A DNA stretch of 64,000 nt from Quercus robur (Eukaryota; Streptophyta; Magnoliopsida; Fagales; Fagaceae). A program made the translations under genes and the position numbers. The stretch is from NCBI RefSeq assembly GCF_932294415.1, contig NC_065545.1, positions 18,232,857 to 18,296,856 of the forward strand, in the 5' to 3' direction. The notes below the pieces were generated by a model that saw only the letters and a program-made list of their open reading frames with translations, was not told where the DNA came from and ran no database searches. Every line of letters starts with the position of its first letter. Within the stretch, counting starts at the first letter, position 1. Below are positions 47,004 through 59,789 of this stretch, piece by piece.

Positions 47004-50000
47004 CAATGATGATAGAATTAATTCCCTTATTATGAAGTATAATAAATGTGTCTAAGAGAAAGGGAGAGAGTGAGGGTTGGAGAGTGAGGAAGAATATGGG
47101 AAGAATGTGAGTAGGTTCATGATTAAGGCTTAAAAGGTCTAGTGGAAGTGCTGGTGGGGACTAAATGCTATGTGGCAGAAGATCACTTGGACCTGTTGTG
47201 ATAGTACAGCTTGCATTTTCTGCTAAGGGACAAGGTCCATATGTGATTTTTGTTCAGAAGAACATGAGGATGAGTTGTCTTTTTTTATCCTTTTTTCCTT
47301 TTTGAGTATTGTTAAATGTTGCTGCAGAAGGCACCTATTAAACAATAAGTCAAAGGGATAAAATTTTTTTTCTAAACTTTTACTTAAGTGTTTATATATT
47401 TTGATGTGAACTTATGATTAGTGTATAATAAAAGTAGTGAGAGTGATGAGTTCATGTGAAAGTAATATTGCTTCATTCACAACTAACACCTCAGCAAATT
47501 TATGAAAAATATTTGTTTTTTTAGATTGTCCTATGAAATCGTGTCATTAATATTTAATTTAAGACAGGTAAGCTTAGCACTTGGCATAAAAAAATTTATC
47601 AATTGCATGATAATTTAATAATTACAATCACTATAAAACATATGAAAGTTACAATTCAATCTTACAAACAGGCAGAGACGTAAAGAATATTGAGCATTCC
47701 AACCCTATGGACCCGGGAATTGGATTTAACTTCATGTTTTTAACTCTTAATTGGATTACATATGGAATAAGGTCAGCTTTACTGCCATGGCTATCTTGAT
47801 AAACTCATTGTTAACTCTTTAAACAGCTTCGTTTATTGAGAAAAATAAAAAATTAGTGTGGGATTAAAAAATAAAGACGTGAAAAAAAAAATTGTTTAAT
47901 TGGGACTAGTGGTATTATCAGAGCTTATAGCTTTTCCCTTCCCCCAATATTGTGATTGGGTTGATGATGCAGCACATAATTGCCAGGAAAAATAAAAAGA
48001 GCACAGTCCCAAAATTTCACAACCTATAGTTGGTTTGGAATCACCACCAAGCTTTATGGAAAATTTTCATTGGAAATGTGTAGTAGGGATAGGGATGATG
48101 ACAAGAAGATAAGAGAGAAATGGAGGTGTAGTCATAAGAGTATTGAGTTAAGAGACTAGTGTTTTAGAGAATAATAATAGTATATATAAGCCAAGGGAGT
48201 ATTGAGTTAAGAGACGTGTGTTTTAGAGAATGATAATAGTATATATAAACCTTCCGGAGTAGGGTGGGATATTTTTACCATCCCTAACTAAGGCTTTTAA
48301 AGTAACAAATAAGAGATGAACAACATAATCATTACATTAAATTCGGAAATAAAAATAAAAATTCAAATTAAACAAGATCCAATCTTGGCTCAATTAAAGT
48401 CCCTTAATCCCCAACTGATATATTCTCTCTTTAGAGTTTAGAGTAGGTTCCTTCTCAAAAAAATAAAAAAAGAGTTCAGAGGAGGTTTGGAATGTGATGC
48501 CCTCTCTCTTTTGTTGTCCACATTTTTTACAACCATAGGACACCATGTAAGCATGTGCTTTCTGACCCTTAAGAGGCACATAACTAATCCTGGTGGGTTT
48601 TATCTGTTTGGTGAATAAAGACAAATGTTAAGATGATGATGCTGCTGTTAAATTTTTATATTGACAACTCAAACACTGGACCATTAAAGACTCTTGGAAT
48701 CTTCTTGTGTGATTTTTGATTTATGCATGAAACATAGTCTAAAGTTAGTAATATTAGTTTGACAACAAGAGGGTGATTCTCATTCCATTTTTCTACTAAA
48801 CAACCAAACTACTGCAGGGAGAGATGGATTCCTTGATCTTTTTCCCCTCTCTAACACTCCTTTTCATCCTCTTTACCAAACAAGATAAAATATTTGATAA
48901 ATTTTTGCTTATTTGCGTTTTGTTTACCATTATTTGACTTAGTATACTTATGTGGTATGTTCTTACCGTTGGTGCGAACATAGTTACCGCAAGTTATTCT
49001 CATTCTAATTTTTTTTTTTTTTTTTTTTTTTTTAAGGCTTTTAGATGAAATAGTTGCCAGTTGCCACATGTTATTCATTTGTATATATCTAAAAGTTGAG
49101 ATGTAGAATTTAATGTTGCTGTACTCTTATTAAGCTACCTCATACTAAAAAAAAAAAAAGTTCCTTTATGATTTTTCTATTTTATTTTATATAAAATAAT
49201 TAAATATAGTTCATGGAAAAACCTGTTAATGCACTCCATTACTATCTATTATCTAACATGTTACTATTCATTTGTTTTAAATGTAAATATTTAACTATTC
49301 AGTTATCCAAATTGATTTCAACTTTTCATTTTCATTTTTCTAATTTCAAGTAATTGTTAAAATTGAATAATTCATTATCTTTTTAATGGATATATGCACA
49401 TGTTTAACTATTCATTACAAACGTTACTATTCATTAGATGCAAATGATTGACAATATTTAACTATCCAAATTGATTTCAACTTTTCATTTTCTTCTTTCT
49501 AATTTCAAGTAATTGTTAAAATTGAATATTTAAACTTTTCAACTTTCTATTCTGAAAAAAAAAAAAAAAAAAAAAAAAATCTTTTTCTCTTCCTCTAACC
49601 TTTCCCCTCCCTCTTTGTCTCTTTATCTCCTCACTACTCTTTACTTAGCCGTTACACTTTCTTCATCATTTCCTCTTTTTTATATTTTGACTCTTCTTCT
49701 CTCCATTTTATTTTGTATAAATTTGATATCATTTATTCCATTCAATCTATATTTTTTTCCACACAAAAACTGTGAGTACTCTCTCTCTCTCTCTCTCTCT
49801 TGCTTGATTTTTGTTCTTTCTTATAACTCTAATTTAGGTTGATGGTTTTTTTATTTAATTTTATGTGTTGTATTTTTTAAATTTCCCATCACAAATTTCT
49901 CTTATAGCTTTGGTTGAATTTTGGTTTGGGTTAATATGTAGTTTTTTTTTAAAAAAAAGAAAAAAGAAATTTGAGTTTATATCAAAACAAAATATACATG

Positions 50001-50189
50001 GCTACGAATTTGAATGTGCCTACCAATGGACTTTCACTGAATAGAGATGTATTCAGAATGCTTTTAGTTTCATATACTTCTTTTGTATTGTTGCATCCCA
50101 TGTGTTTGGTAAAATTTCTTTTAGAAATCTTATGTGTTTTTCTCAAATCTATTTGTTATTTTTATTTTGGTCATTTTATTACAAATTGT
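47004..50189. other. AGP upstream flank and AT-rich intergenic sequence
   Basis: The first few hundred bases are the AGP promoter side (minus strand), with CT-rich leader sequence near 47060-47090. A 60-bp tandem duplication lies at 48137-48250 (unit containing GTATTGAGTTAAGAGAC). T and A runs lie near 49011-49033 and 49556-49579, and a (CT)n run at about 49780-49800. No gene is recognised. Confidence 0.55.
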
Positions 50190-50749
50190 AGGGTCACATT
50201 TTTCTGGCCAAGCCTAAGATGCATGGAACCTTAGGCCAGTGAGCCCGGTACAATGAATTTGTAGAGAGTGGGCCAAAGAGCCAGACTTTAGTGTATGGAC
50301 AACGGTCATCACGGTGTTCTTCAAGGACCAAGTTTTCTAGAGAGAATTGGTCCTCAGCACGATCCGAGGAGCTTTTTCTGGTACCTCTGGTGTGTTGGGG
50401 GCGGGTCTTGGTCCTTGAAGAACACCGTGATGACCGTTGTCCATACACTAAAACCTGGCTCTTTGGCCCACTCTCTACAAATTCATTGTACTGGACTCAC
50501 TGATCTAAGGTCCCATGCATCTTCTGGCTAGACCCCGCCCCTAACACACTAGAGGTACCAGAAAAAGCTCCTCGGATTGTGCTGAGGACCAATTCTCTCT
50601 GGAAAACTTGGTCCTTGAAGAACATCGTGATGACCGTTGTCCATACACTAAAGCCTAGCTCTTTGGCCCACTCTCTACAAATTCATTGTACCGGGCTCAC
50701 TGGTCTAAGGTCCCATGTATCTTGGGCTTGGCCAGGAAAACGTGACCCC
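50190..50749. mobile_element. Compound inverted-repeat element, unclassified
   Basis: The left end GGGTCACATTTTTCTGGCCA matches the reversed right end GGGGTCACGTTTTCCTGGCC. An arm of about 140 bp (with CCGGTACAATGAATTTGTAG, AGTGTATGGACAACGGTCAT and TTCTTCAAGGACCAAG) occurs three times: forward at 50190-50330, reversed at about 50408-50535 and reversed at about 50605-50749. A second block (ATTGGTCCTCAGCAC, AGCTTTTTCTGGTACCTCT) pairs 50345-50400 with 50540-50600. It is less AT-rich than its surroundings, and no coding capacity is recognised. A clear target duplication was not found. Confidence 0.7.
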
Positions 50750-50819
50750 ACACAAATAATTAGCATCTCCACCATCAAATTTTTAGTTAATATGAAATTT
50801 CTTGGTAAGCTTTTACTTT

Positions 50820-50945
50820 ACTTTTTTTTTTTTGAGAAAATAAATACATCATGCTGCTAATCCTGCAGTTCGAACCCTTTCCCCCTTAGACCCCCAAGCA
50901 CTTTGTACATGGGAATTTGCCAATTTAGTTACAAGGCCTTTGACA
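50820..50945 (-). mobile_element. Possible tRNA-derived SINE
   Basis: On the minus strand there is an A-box-like TAACTAAATTGGCAAA, then a B-box-like GGGTTCGAACTGC, then an A run (the T run at about 50822-50832 on the plus strand). A diverged relative may lie near 21825-21925. Confidence 0.4.
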
Positions 50946-52110
50946 GCTTTTACTTAGTTAATCATCTTTACTGAAAATGACAAAAAGAAAATAAGATAAA
51001 GTATAATTTACTCTAGAGCATCATTATACCATTAATGTTTTTATGTATAGATACTTAAAGAATTCTTTCTTTTTGCATTTATTTTATTTTATACTTCCAC
51101 TTTATGATATATGATTTATTAATAATGATTTATTGCATAGTTATCTTTATTTACTTTTTCACTTAGTTTCAATTGTGAGGAAGAAAGAGATGTGGATCTA
51201 TGTTTTGGAGAAAAATATACCTATAAGAGTTGAATCGCATATATCTGTATAGTAATAAACAAAATATACATAGTTACAACTTGGTCTAATAGTTCTCACA
51301 CTATCAATTAAAAAAAAAAAAATTTATTGCATTGTATTTTCATACATATCTCACTATATATAATACCTGACTACAAAAAACTTCTAATTTAAAACATAAT
51401 TTCAAATAACACATAATAAAAATTTAAAAATATACAATCTAATATATTAATTCAATAATTATCCAATAAAAAATAATCATATCAAATATTTCCGTGCATC
51501 GCGTAAGTTTGCGACTAGTTTATATAAAAATGGGAGGAAGCTGGATGTTTTTAAATTAGAGGTGAGCCTCTCCCATTACAGAGTTACAGTAACCCTTCTC
51601 TCTCTCTTTTTTTTTTTTTTTTTGGTTTCCTTTCAAAACTTAGTTATTAGAACCCTTTACCTAAGTTTTGTTTTTTCCATTCTCATGTTGCAAGTAGGAT
51701 TAAAAGACTAGAAGTATTAGAAGGAAGCTCTAATAGAGTTAGAGGACATTCTAGAAAAGAATATGGCAAATGTGAGTTTCTCCTAAGATTAAGATCTTTA
51801 CATGAGATGCATGTACAAACATTCTGCTGACTGTGGAATATGTACTAAATAGACAAGAAACAAAAAAAAATAATTGTACTATTTTAGGGATATCTAACTA
51901 TGGACGCCTTTTTGTTTTAATAGGTTGGGGCCCGTTTTGCTATGCTCAAGCCCATTGAGTCGTGGGTCAGGAAGTTGGGATTGACCTAATACCTTAGTAG
52001 GACCATGCTACAGGCTAGTTTTTGCGCAAGCTGAGTGTTCCAAGGGCGTAACAAAGCACAAAAAGCAGTGAGTTGGATTGTGGTTAGGTAGGCCAGCTAC
52101 AACATAAGAA
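50946..52110. other. AT-rich intergenic sequence, nothing recognised
   Basis: No gene, RNA or repeat is supported apart from short simple runs (a T run near 51609-51622). Confidence 0.5.
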
Positions 52111-52114
52111 AGTG

Positions 52115-52410
52115 AAGTGGCAAAAATAGCTGACACAGTTGAATAGCCGATACAACAAATATAATAAGGGGTGCCACGGTAGACCAACTAACACAGCAAG
52201 TATAATAAAAGATGCCATTGCAGAACAACTAATACAACAAATATGATAAAGAATGCCATGCCAAAACAACTGATACAACGAATATGATAAAAGATGACAC
52301 AGTAGAACAACTAACACAACAAATATACTAAAAGATGTCTCCACAGAATGACTAATACGACAAATATAATAAAAGATGTCACAACAGAACTACTTATACA
52401 ACAAATATGG
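52115..52410. repeat. Minisatellite, unit about 41 bp
   Basis: Six to seven copies of a unit like ACAACAAATATAATAAAAGATG plus CCACAGCAGAACAACTAAT begin near 52152, 52193, 52234, 52275, 52317, 52358 and 52398. The copies differ by about 10-20%. A hydrophobic open frame on the minus strand is a by-product. Confidence 0.85.
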
Positions 52411-52710
52411 TTTCTAACAAGTGAGATTATATGTATTTGCAATCAAAGTCATGTGTCAAATCTTTCCGCCAAAAGTGAACTAAGAAGGAATCTGAACCCC
52501 AACTTGAACAACCTTGTCATAGGCTTTTGCCATCAAAGTTGTGCATTTTGGAAAATGAGCCTAAATGGCTATTCGTTACCACTTATGGGATTCTAGAGAG
52601 TGGGTTTGCGAGGAGGGAGGGAAAAGATGATTTATTGATGCATGCCTCTTTTCTACCATGTGTTCTCTATTCCTTTACCATATGCTTTTTTTTTTTTTTT
52701 TTTTCATTTT

Positions 52711-53836
52711 TGTTGGGAAATTTAGACCTCGGTTGATAGAATTAACAAGTTTTAAACCCAAGTTGTTAATTAGATTTATTATGAATAAAACTTGTTAAAA
52801 TAAATAAACATTGTTTCTCAAAAAAAAAAAAAAAACATCAATATCATGTCAAAATCATGTAGTGGAAAAATAAATAAGATAAGATATGATGACTCAGGAA
52901 AACCAATGAAACAAACTAGTTTCACAGTAAAAAACCTGAGGGGAAACCTTCCCGAAAAGCAATTCACTATAGTTAAGAGAAGTTTCAGATCTAGTACAAA
53001 ACCTTTGTCCCTAGACTTTACAATCCCCGTAGATGAACTCACAGCAGAAACCTTCTACTGTTTTAGAACTTCTGAACTCTTCAATATATGAACACCACCC
53101 TTTGATGCACAAATCCCAGTACGTGAATAACCAACTGTGCAGATCCCAGTACGCGACTTAGTCACCAACTAAAATAAGATGTTGACTGCAAAATTCTTCA
53201 CTTCATCAACAATGAAGATCAATAAGCACTTGGTTACAGAACCTTAAGGCGCAAAAGACGCAGTAGCTTCTTTCAGAGAGAATAAGGTCTCGGTCACCTT
53301 TTTCATATGTTCTCCTTGTATTCTCTTATGTGACGGCCTCTAAAACAAGCCTTATATATGTCTAGGGTTGTGAGAAAAGAAACCATACACAAATAGAAAA
53401 GATTGGGCCGAAAATCAGATCTGGAAATCTAAATTCCCGTAACCTCGATAGATACCTCGATCGATCGAGAATCTGTCAAGCTTTATTAAATCTTGATAGA
53501 TAACTATTTGTCGAGCTATCTGTCTGCAGCTGTCGAGCTATCTGTCCACAGGTGTCGAGCTATCTATCCGCAGCTGTCAAGCTATCTGTCCACAGGTGTC
53601 GAGCTATCTGTCTAGTTTTAATGAATAGCCCTTCTTCACTTGTTTTTTGGTCTAATCTTCATGGCTTTAATACTAGACTTGAACAACATGTTTCTTGAAG
53701 TATTAAACACATCCTAGATCTATCTAATTACAAGTAAAGTGCGTTTTGTCAAAGGATTAGCTAATTACATAAATATTGACATATGTTCCTAACATGAATC
53801 ACATATGTCCTAACACGAATCACATATGTCCTAACA
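52711..53836 (-). mobile_element. Lone LTR of a Ty1/copia-like retrotransposon (fossil)
   Basis: On the minus strand it begins TGTTAGGACATATGTG, as do the LTRs at 55380 and 58764, and ends near CCCAACA at 52711. It also shares the stretches TTATGTAATTAGC and GCACTTTACTTGTA and the AACCCTAGACATAT block in the same order, so it is a related but distinct LTR, about 1.1 kb. No second LTR, primer site or internal region is seen beside it, so it is a solo LTR or a remnant. Flanking bases do not give a clean 5-bp duplication. The ends are inferred. Confidence 0.65.
53510..53615. repeat. 22-bp minisatellite inside the lone LTR
   Basis: Five copies of GTCGAGCTATCTGTCCACAG plus GT, or variants, start at 53510, 53532, 53554, 53576 and 53598. 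Odd and even units alternate slightly (TGCAGCT, CACAGGT). Confidence 0.9.
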
Positions 53837-54152
53837 CTTTTCTTAGTTCTTTCTCTTTTAGTCTTTTTACGATTCTCTTGCCATGGGTTCCTCCACCCTT
53901 TTCATCTATAGCTACTGTCCCCTTTTATAGTGGACTGATTCTATAAGATTTCACCCTTTTACCCTTGAAGTTTTACCAACTGTTTTTGGTTTGTCGTGGA
54001 CATCCCTTCAGCACTGCCTATAGATCCATTGGTTGCCCGACTACTACCACTACTGGGTAGACCCAGTGCATTTTCTTTCTTCCTCTACCCATTTCTTCCT
54101 CTACTGGGTCTCTCACTTTCTACCTCAATGGCATGCATTAGGTGGTCCTAGT
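53837..54152. other. Spacer between LTR fossils
   Basis: Pyrimidine-rich sequence with a short local repeat (ACTACTGGGTAGACCC, CTCTACTGGGTCTC). It may belong to the neighbouring retrotransposon fossil. No gene is recognised. Confidence 0.4.
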
Positions 54153-55379
54153 TGTAAACCCCACATTTTGTACCCCTTACGACTCGGACCCCCGTTCTCC
54201 AATGATGCCGAAATTCTAAGACCTAAGGTTGGTTTAGGGCCCAATCAGATTACAAATTGACTTGAGAGATGTTAAAATGGAAAATATAACTTTTTAATGA
54301 ACAAAAAATCTATTTTTGGAAAATAAAGGCCAAAGGAAACCCTTGGCCTGCGTACACAGCCTTAAAGCTTGCATACACAAGCATGAGCCTGCGCATACAG
54401 GTAGAGTTTCAGAAACCTATGAAAGGTAAGCTTTCTGCATTAAAAATTGAGGTTTGGAACGAATCTCACATCGTATGAGAGCCATTCCAAACCCCCCATT
54501 TTCACAATACAAATAGCCATACATAGTACCTTTTCAAGACACAGAAATCCTATGGGAAAACACTAAGATTTACTAGAAATAATGAATCAAAGAGAGAGTT
54601 TTTCACAAAACATCCTCAAGTCAATTTTATTTGATTAAGGTCTTTTCTGGCCTTGATCTTTGAATTTTAAGATTACTAATTGCATTTTTATTGATTTGTG
54701 AATAGATTTGATTGAGGGGAACGGTAAAAAATCAAGTCTAGGAGCTTTTTGCTTTGAGGTATTCTTTTTAAGCTTTCTCTTTTATTTCTGCTTTTGATTC
54801 TATTTTTGATCTTGTTTGTTGCTTTGTTTATGTTATAACATGTTTGTTTAGATTAGGGTTAGGCTATGCTTTTCCTTTGTTATGAGCATGATAAGATGTT
54901 AGATTTAAGCTTTTAAGTCATTTTCTGCTTTTCTGTTTCTGGGTTAGGATTTAGGGCATGTTTGCGTGCGCATGCTTCTTGCATGTGTACGCAGGCTCGA
55001 AGTATGCGTACGCATACAATGGGTCTGCGTACGCAAGCTTATGTATGCACATACATACTCGGGCTCAGAAACCCTAATTCAAGTTTTCTACTTTTGTCCC
55101 TTCTTTTATTTTACGTCACATGCCTCTGTTTTAACCTTCTTGTATGCTTTTGAGTAATCTATTTCTCTGTTCACATTTTTTTTTTTTAGTCATTGTATGT
55201 TAGATTAGGGTTTTCTCTTAAAGTTCTTGCTTTGATGCTATGCCATTCATTCACATGTTCATGCATGATGCCATAGGTGCGGAGTTGCTGCAAAGTAAGC
55301 AAAGGTAAGTCACGCATTCACAATGTACATGCATGGTTTTGTTTAGGTTTAATGATACAATTGTGTTCTTAATGTCTTG

Positions 55380-58300
55380 TGTTAGGACATATGTGTTTCA
55401 CATGTTAAGAACATCTGTCATGATTTTATGTAATTGGCTTATCCTTTGACAAAATGCACTTTACTTGTATTTGGGTAGATTTAGGATGTGTTTAAATACT
55501 TTAAGAAACCTTGTTTCAAGATCAAGTGTTGAAACCTTCAACTCTGTCCAAGAAAACAAGCTGATAGTGCAAATTCATTAAAGCACGACAGCTGCATCTA
55601 TCGAGCTTAAGAAAGCTGTTCAAAGCCCGGTGTGCTCGACAGCTGCTCGACACCTCCTATCTGTTGAGGTTTAAGAATTTCAAAATTCTAATATGATTTT
55701 CTTGGAATCCATGAATATGTCTTTGGACTTTCTTTTCTCCTAACCCTAGACATATAAAAGGATTGTTTTAAGAGCCGTCAAACAGTTCACAAGTTGCACA
55801 AGCATTGAGCAAACTTTGTTCAAGCAAATTGTGACCGAAGACGAAGTTCTTGCCCTAGTTCATCTCTTTCTCTTGAAGAAGTTGCTGTGTATGTGCACGT
55901 AGGGTTTTGTGACCAAGCATCTTCTTGATCTTCATTGTGTGGATGAACTGAACAACTTTGCAACGAACAATCTTCTTAATTGGTGATTACAGTTGCATAT
56001 TGGGATCCGCGCAATTGATTAGTCACGTACTTTGGAGTCGTGCATCAAAAAGGGGAACTGTCACTATAGAACAAGTCCAATTGGGTATTGGGGTAAGGGT
56101 TCAACTGTAGGTTGGTAAGGTACTTGGGATTCCCTTACTTGTAATCGTTTGTTGTGATAATAGTAGAGTTTCGGGAGTGGTGACCTGAAAATCACCCGGT
56201 GGGGTTTTTGCAGTTAGGTTTTTCCCATTCGTAAACAAATCACCGTGTTATTTATTTTCCGCTGCTTAATTAGTTTATTGGTGATTTGTTTGTGCTACCA
56301 CGTGTTTGCATAATAAATTGATTAATTAATAACTTGGCTAATTAATTAATTAATTAATTTCTATCAAAAGGGGTCATTCAGTTTGTGGCCTATCAAGTGG
56401 TATCAGAGCAGGCACACTCTGATTAAAGTTTAATCTTTGCTGTGTTGATCCATTGACCCCTGTTGTCATGGCTGTAACCGGCTTGAAGAGATCATTGGTT
56501 TCAAATACATCTTGTTTTTCTAATCTCGATCTCTCTCTCGATACTTCTCTGATTTCTCTCCCAAACTCTCTCATCTCACTCCCTTAACTATTCCTCAAGG
56601 TTTCTTCAAGCTTTTTCAAGTTTTTCTTCACTTTGGTAAGCTTCTAATCCTTTCACATTCATGCATTTCATATTTTGAAACCTAGGTTTTGGGGTTTTTG
56701 AAAAATTTTGGGGTTTTTGAAAATTGATGAGTTATTATTGAAATTTTGGGATGGGTTTTCACTTAAATGAGTTTAAAACCTCATACATTGCATCACATTA
56801 GCATCATAATAGTATTGTAATGCATTTAGATGTGTGCTATCTGTTTGTGTGCTGATAGGTTTGGATTGGGCTGAGCCCATGATGCAATTTCTTTTGCATG
56901 TCACATGTTCATGCATTTTCCCATGCATATGTACTATCTTTTCAATATACTTGTTATATTTGAAATTGCTTGGGATTTTTCTGATTTTCTTTCTTTCTCT
57001 CCCTCTCTTTTGGTTTACGTTAGTCGTGTTTATGGAACCTAAGCGTAAATCCACTCCAGCTCGGAACCTTCTTCGTTCCGGAGCTTCTTCGTCCTGATCC
57101 TACACTATCTCATATTCGGTTCCGTGATGATGATGCCTTTAAGGCATTCTCGGAGATTTTTTCTAGACGAGGCATTCATTCGGAACGCTGAGTCATTCTG
57201 TCAGATTTTGCTGACACCAACCTTCCCTCTGCCATTCATAGTAGGGGATGGGAGTCACTATGTGACGTCCCGGTCACCTGTCCTCTCATGCTTATCCAGG
57301 AGTTTTACTCCAACATGCACGGGATTAATCGTTCAGTACCTCTTTTCTTCACTTGCGTTCAAGGTACGCGCATTCCTATCACACCGCAACTTGTTGCGGA
57401 TGTGCTTCGGGTCCCTAGGATAGAGTTTCCGGACTATCCTAGTTGTGAGCGTCTGAGGACTGTGTCCAAGGATGAACTTATGTCTGCTTTCTGTGAGCGC
57501 CCTTCTGTTTGGGGTGAGCGTCTGTTTACACCATGTCGACCTTTTGCTAAAGGTCCTAGATTCATGAACATGGTGATGACTTTTGTTTTGCATCCACTCT
57601 CTCACTATAACTCCATTACAGAGCCTCGTGCTCGATTTTTGCTATCTCTTCTTGAGCATTTTACTATAGATTTCCCTTCTCATTTCATTCTTTCTATTAT
57701 AGATGTTCATCTAGATTCGACGTCCCGTGATAAGCTCATTTTTCCTTCCGCTATCATGAGGATCTTATGCCATTTTTTCGTTCCTTTTCCCTTTTCCGAT
57801 CATTTCACTGTCATGTGTGCCATAGATTACGCTACCGTTAAACGTAGCGAGGCCCAGTTTCAGTCGCAGCAGTCGGATTCAGCAGCTCTTCCCTCCTGTT
57901 TAGCTCCATCTCGTTCTGCTTCATCCACGTCCGCTCCTCCCTTTTCTTCGGGCGATGTGACTTTAGGAGACATCATGACGCAGTTGCAGCGCATGGATGC
58001 ACTCTCTACAGAGTTGTATCAAGTAAACGTTTGTATCGGTCGTATTGCACAGCGATAGGCGTCCATGGGTGGTTTTGCTCCTGAGGCTACTCCTTCACCA
58101 CCTTCTCCCGTGGCTTCTGATTCTGAGGATGACGATGATGATGATGTTTCGGATGATGCTGATGGAGATGCTAGCTCTATCGATGAGATGTTTTCTTGAC
58201 ACTCTTACCCTTTGTCACTCGTGACAAAGAGGGGGAGTAGTTTTGGATATGAGAGTAGTTATTCTTAGGGGGAGAGTTAGTATATGACCATTTTGTTAGG

Positions 58301-59789
58301 GGGAGTGTTCATATGATCATTTGAGAGATGTAGTGAGGATATTATGCATCTTCTTTTCTTTCTTTTTAGACACATTATTCTTGTACATGAAGTCTTGTGA
58401 CCATTTATTGACATACATTGTACTTATCTCCTTATTTATATTGATGTATGTTTTTCCTTCACCTACCCCTTCATGTGTTGTTTCTTTTCTCCCTTAATAC
58501 ACATGTTTCTTATAGTTGTATGCAATCTATTATTTCTGTTTCATACAAAGATGCCTTGATGAGTTTTGTTTAAAGTGTTTCAGAAATATAAGTTGTCAAA
58601 GTCAACTTACCATAAACTCTCTTCTTGCAAAGTTTTTCAAGAGTTTGTGTTAGGATAGATTTTATTGTATTCAACAAGTGAATATGAGTTAAGTGATTTA
58701 TGACTTCTATCATATGCTCATTTGTTTGTTGTGGTTTTGTCATGGATTGTCAAATGGGGAGATTGTTAGGACATATGTGTTTCACATGTTAAGAACATAT
58801 GTCATGATTTTATGTAATTGGCTTATCCTTGGACAAAACGCACTTTACTTGTATTTGGGTAGATTTAGGATGTGTTTAAATACTTCAAAAAACTTTATTT
58901 CAAGATCAAGTGTTGAATCCTTCAAATCTGTCCAAGAAAACAAGCTGATAGTGCAAATTCATTAAAGCTTGACAGCTGGCTTGACAACTGCATCTATCGA
59001 GCTTAAGAAAGCTGTTCAAAGCCCGGTGTGCTCGACAGCTGCTCGACACCTCCTATCTGTTGAGGTTTAAGAATTTCAGAATTCTAATATGGTTTTCTTA
59101 GAATCCGTGAATATGTTTTTGGGCTTTCTTTTCTCCTAACCCTAGACATATAAAAGGATTGTTTTAAGGGCCGTCAAACAGTTCACAAGTTGCACAAGTA
59201 TTGAGCAAACTCTGTTCAAGCAAATTATAACCGGAGACGAAGTTCTTGCCCTAGTTCATCTTTTTCTCTTGAAGAAGTTGCTGTGTATGTGCACCGTAGG
59301 GTTTTGTGACCAAGCATCTTCTTGATCTTCATCGTGTGAATGAATTGAAGAACTTTGCAACCAACAATCTTCTTAGTTGGTGATTGAAGTCGCGTATTGG
59401 GATCCGCGCAATTGGTTAGTCACGTACTTAGGAGTCGTGCATCAGAAAGGGAAACTGTCACTACAGAATAAGTCCAATTGGTTATTGGGGTAAGGGTTCA
59501 ACTGTAGGTTGGTAAGGTACTTGGGATTCCTTTACTTGTAACCGCTTATTGTGATAATAGTGGAGTTTCAGGAGTGATGACCTGAAAATCACCCGGTGAG
59601 GTTTTTGCCGTTAGGTTTTCCCCATTCGTAAACAAATCACCGTATTATTTATTTTTTCGCTGCTTAATTAGTTTATTGGTGATTTGTTTGTGCTACCATG
59701 GGTTTGCATGATAAATTGATTAATTAATAACTTGGCTAATTAATTAATTAATTTCTATCACAAGGGGTCATTTAGTTTGTGGCCTATCA
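55380..59789 (+). mobile_element. Non-autonomous LTR retrotransposon, Ty1/copia-like (fossil)
   Basis: The 5' LTR is 55380-56395 and the 3' LTR 58764-59789, both TGTTAGG...CCTATCA. The 5-bp duplication TCTTG flanks it (55375-55379, 59790-59794). The primer site TGGTATCAGAGC (56398-56409) fits initiator tRNA-Met. A purine tract, AAATGGGGAGAT, precedes the 3' LTR, and GGGGGAG-type repeats lie upstream of it as in SIRE-like copia elements. The 2.4-kb interior holds one open frame of plant-transposon type and no recognisable gag, protease, integrase or reverse transcriptase. The LTRs differ by roughly 4-5% by eye plus one short indel, so the insertion is not recent, probably some millions of years old. 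The ends look whole; the interior reading frame looks broken in about three places. Confidence 0.88.
57288..58058 (+). pseudogene. Remnant of 'putative plant transposon protein' frame inside the LTR element
   Basis: The longest open part shows EFYSNMHGIN, VQGTRIPITPQLVADVLRVP, RPFAKGPRF and the block FPSHFILSIIDVHLDSTSRD, then a Ser/Pro-rich stretch. This layout is that of the plant 'putative transposon protein' family found in many non-autonomous LTR elements, whose function is unknown to me. It is not a gag or pol protein. The reading frame is treated as a fossil. Confidence 0.6.

Noticed and set aside
47004-47006. TTG start for the AGP gene one codon upstream
   Set aside because: The ATG at 47003 begins MASFSS and a normal signal peptide; a TTG start is not expected in a plant nuclear gene.
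50820-50945. A tRNA gene
   Set aside because: It has a B-box-like motif but no cloverleaf or acceptor stem; a SINE is more likely.
52848-53091. 81-codon plus-strand frame
   Set aside because: It lies within the lone LTR fossil on its antisense strand.
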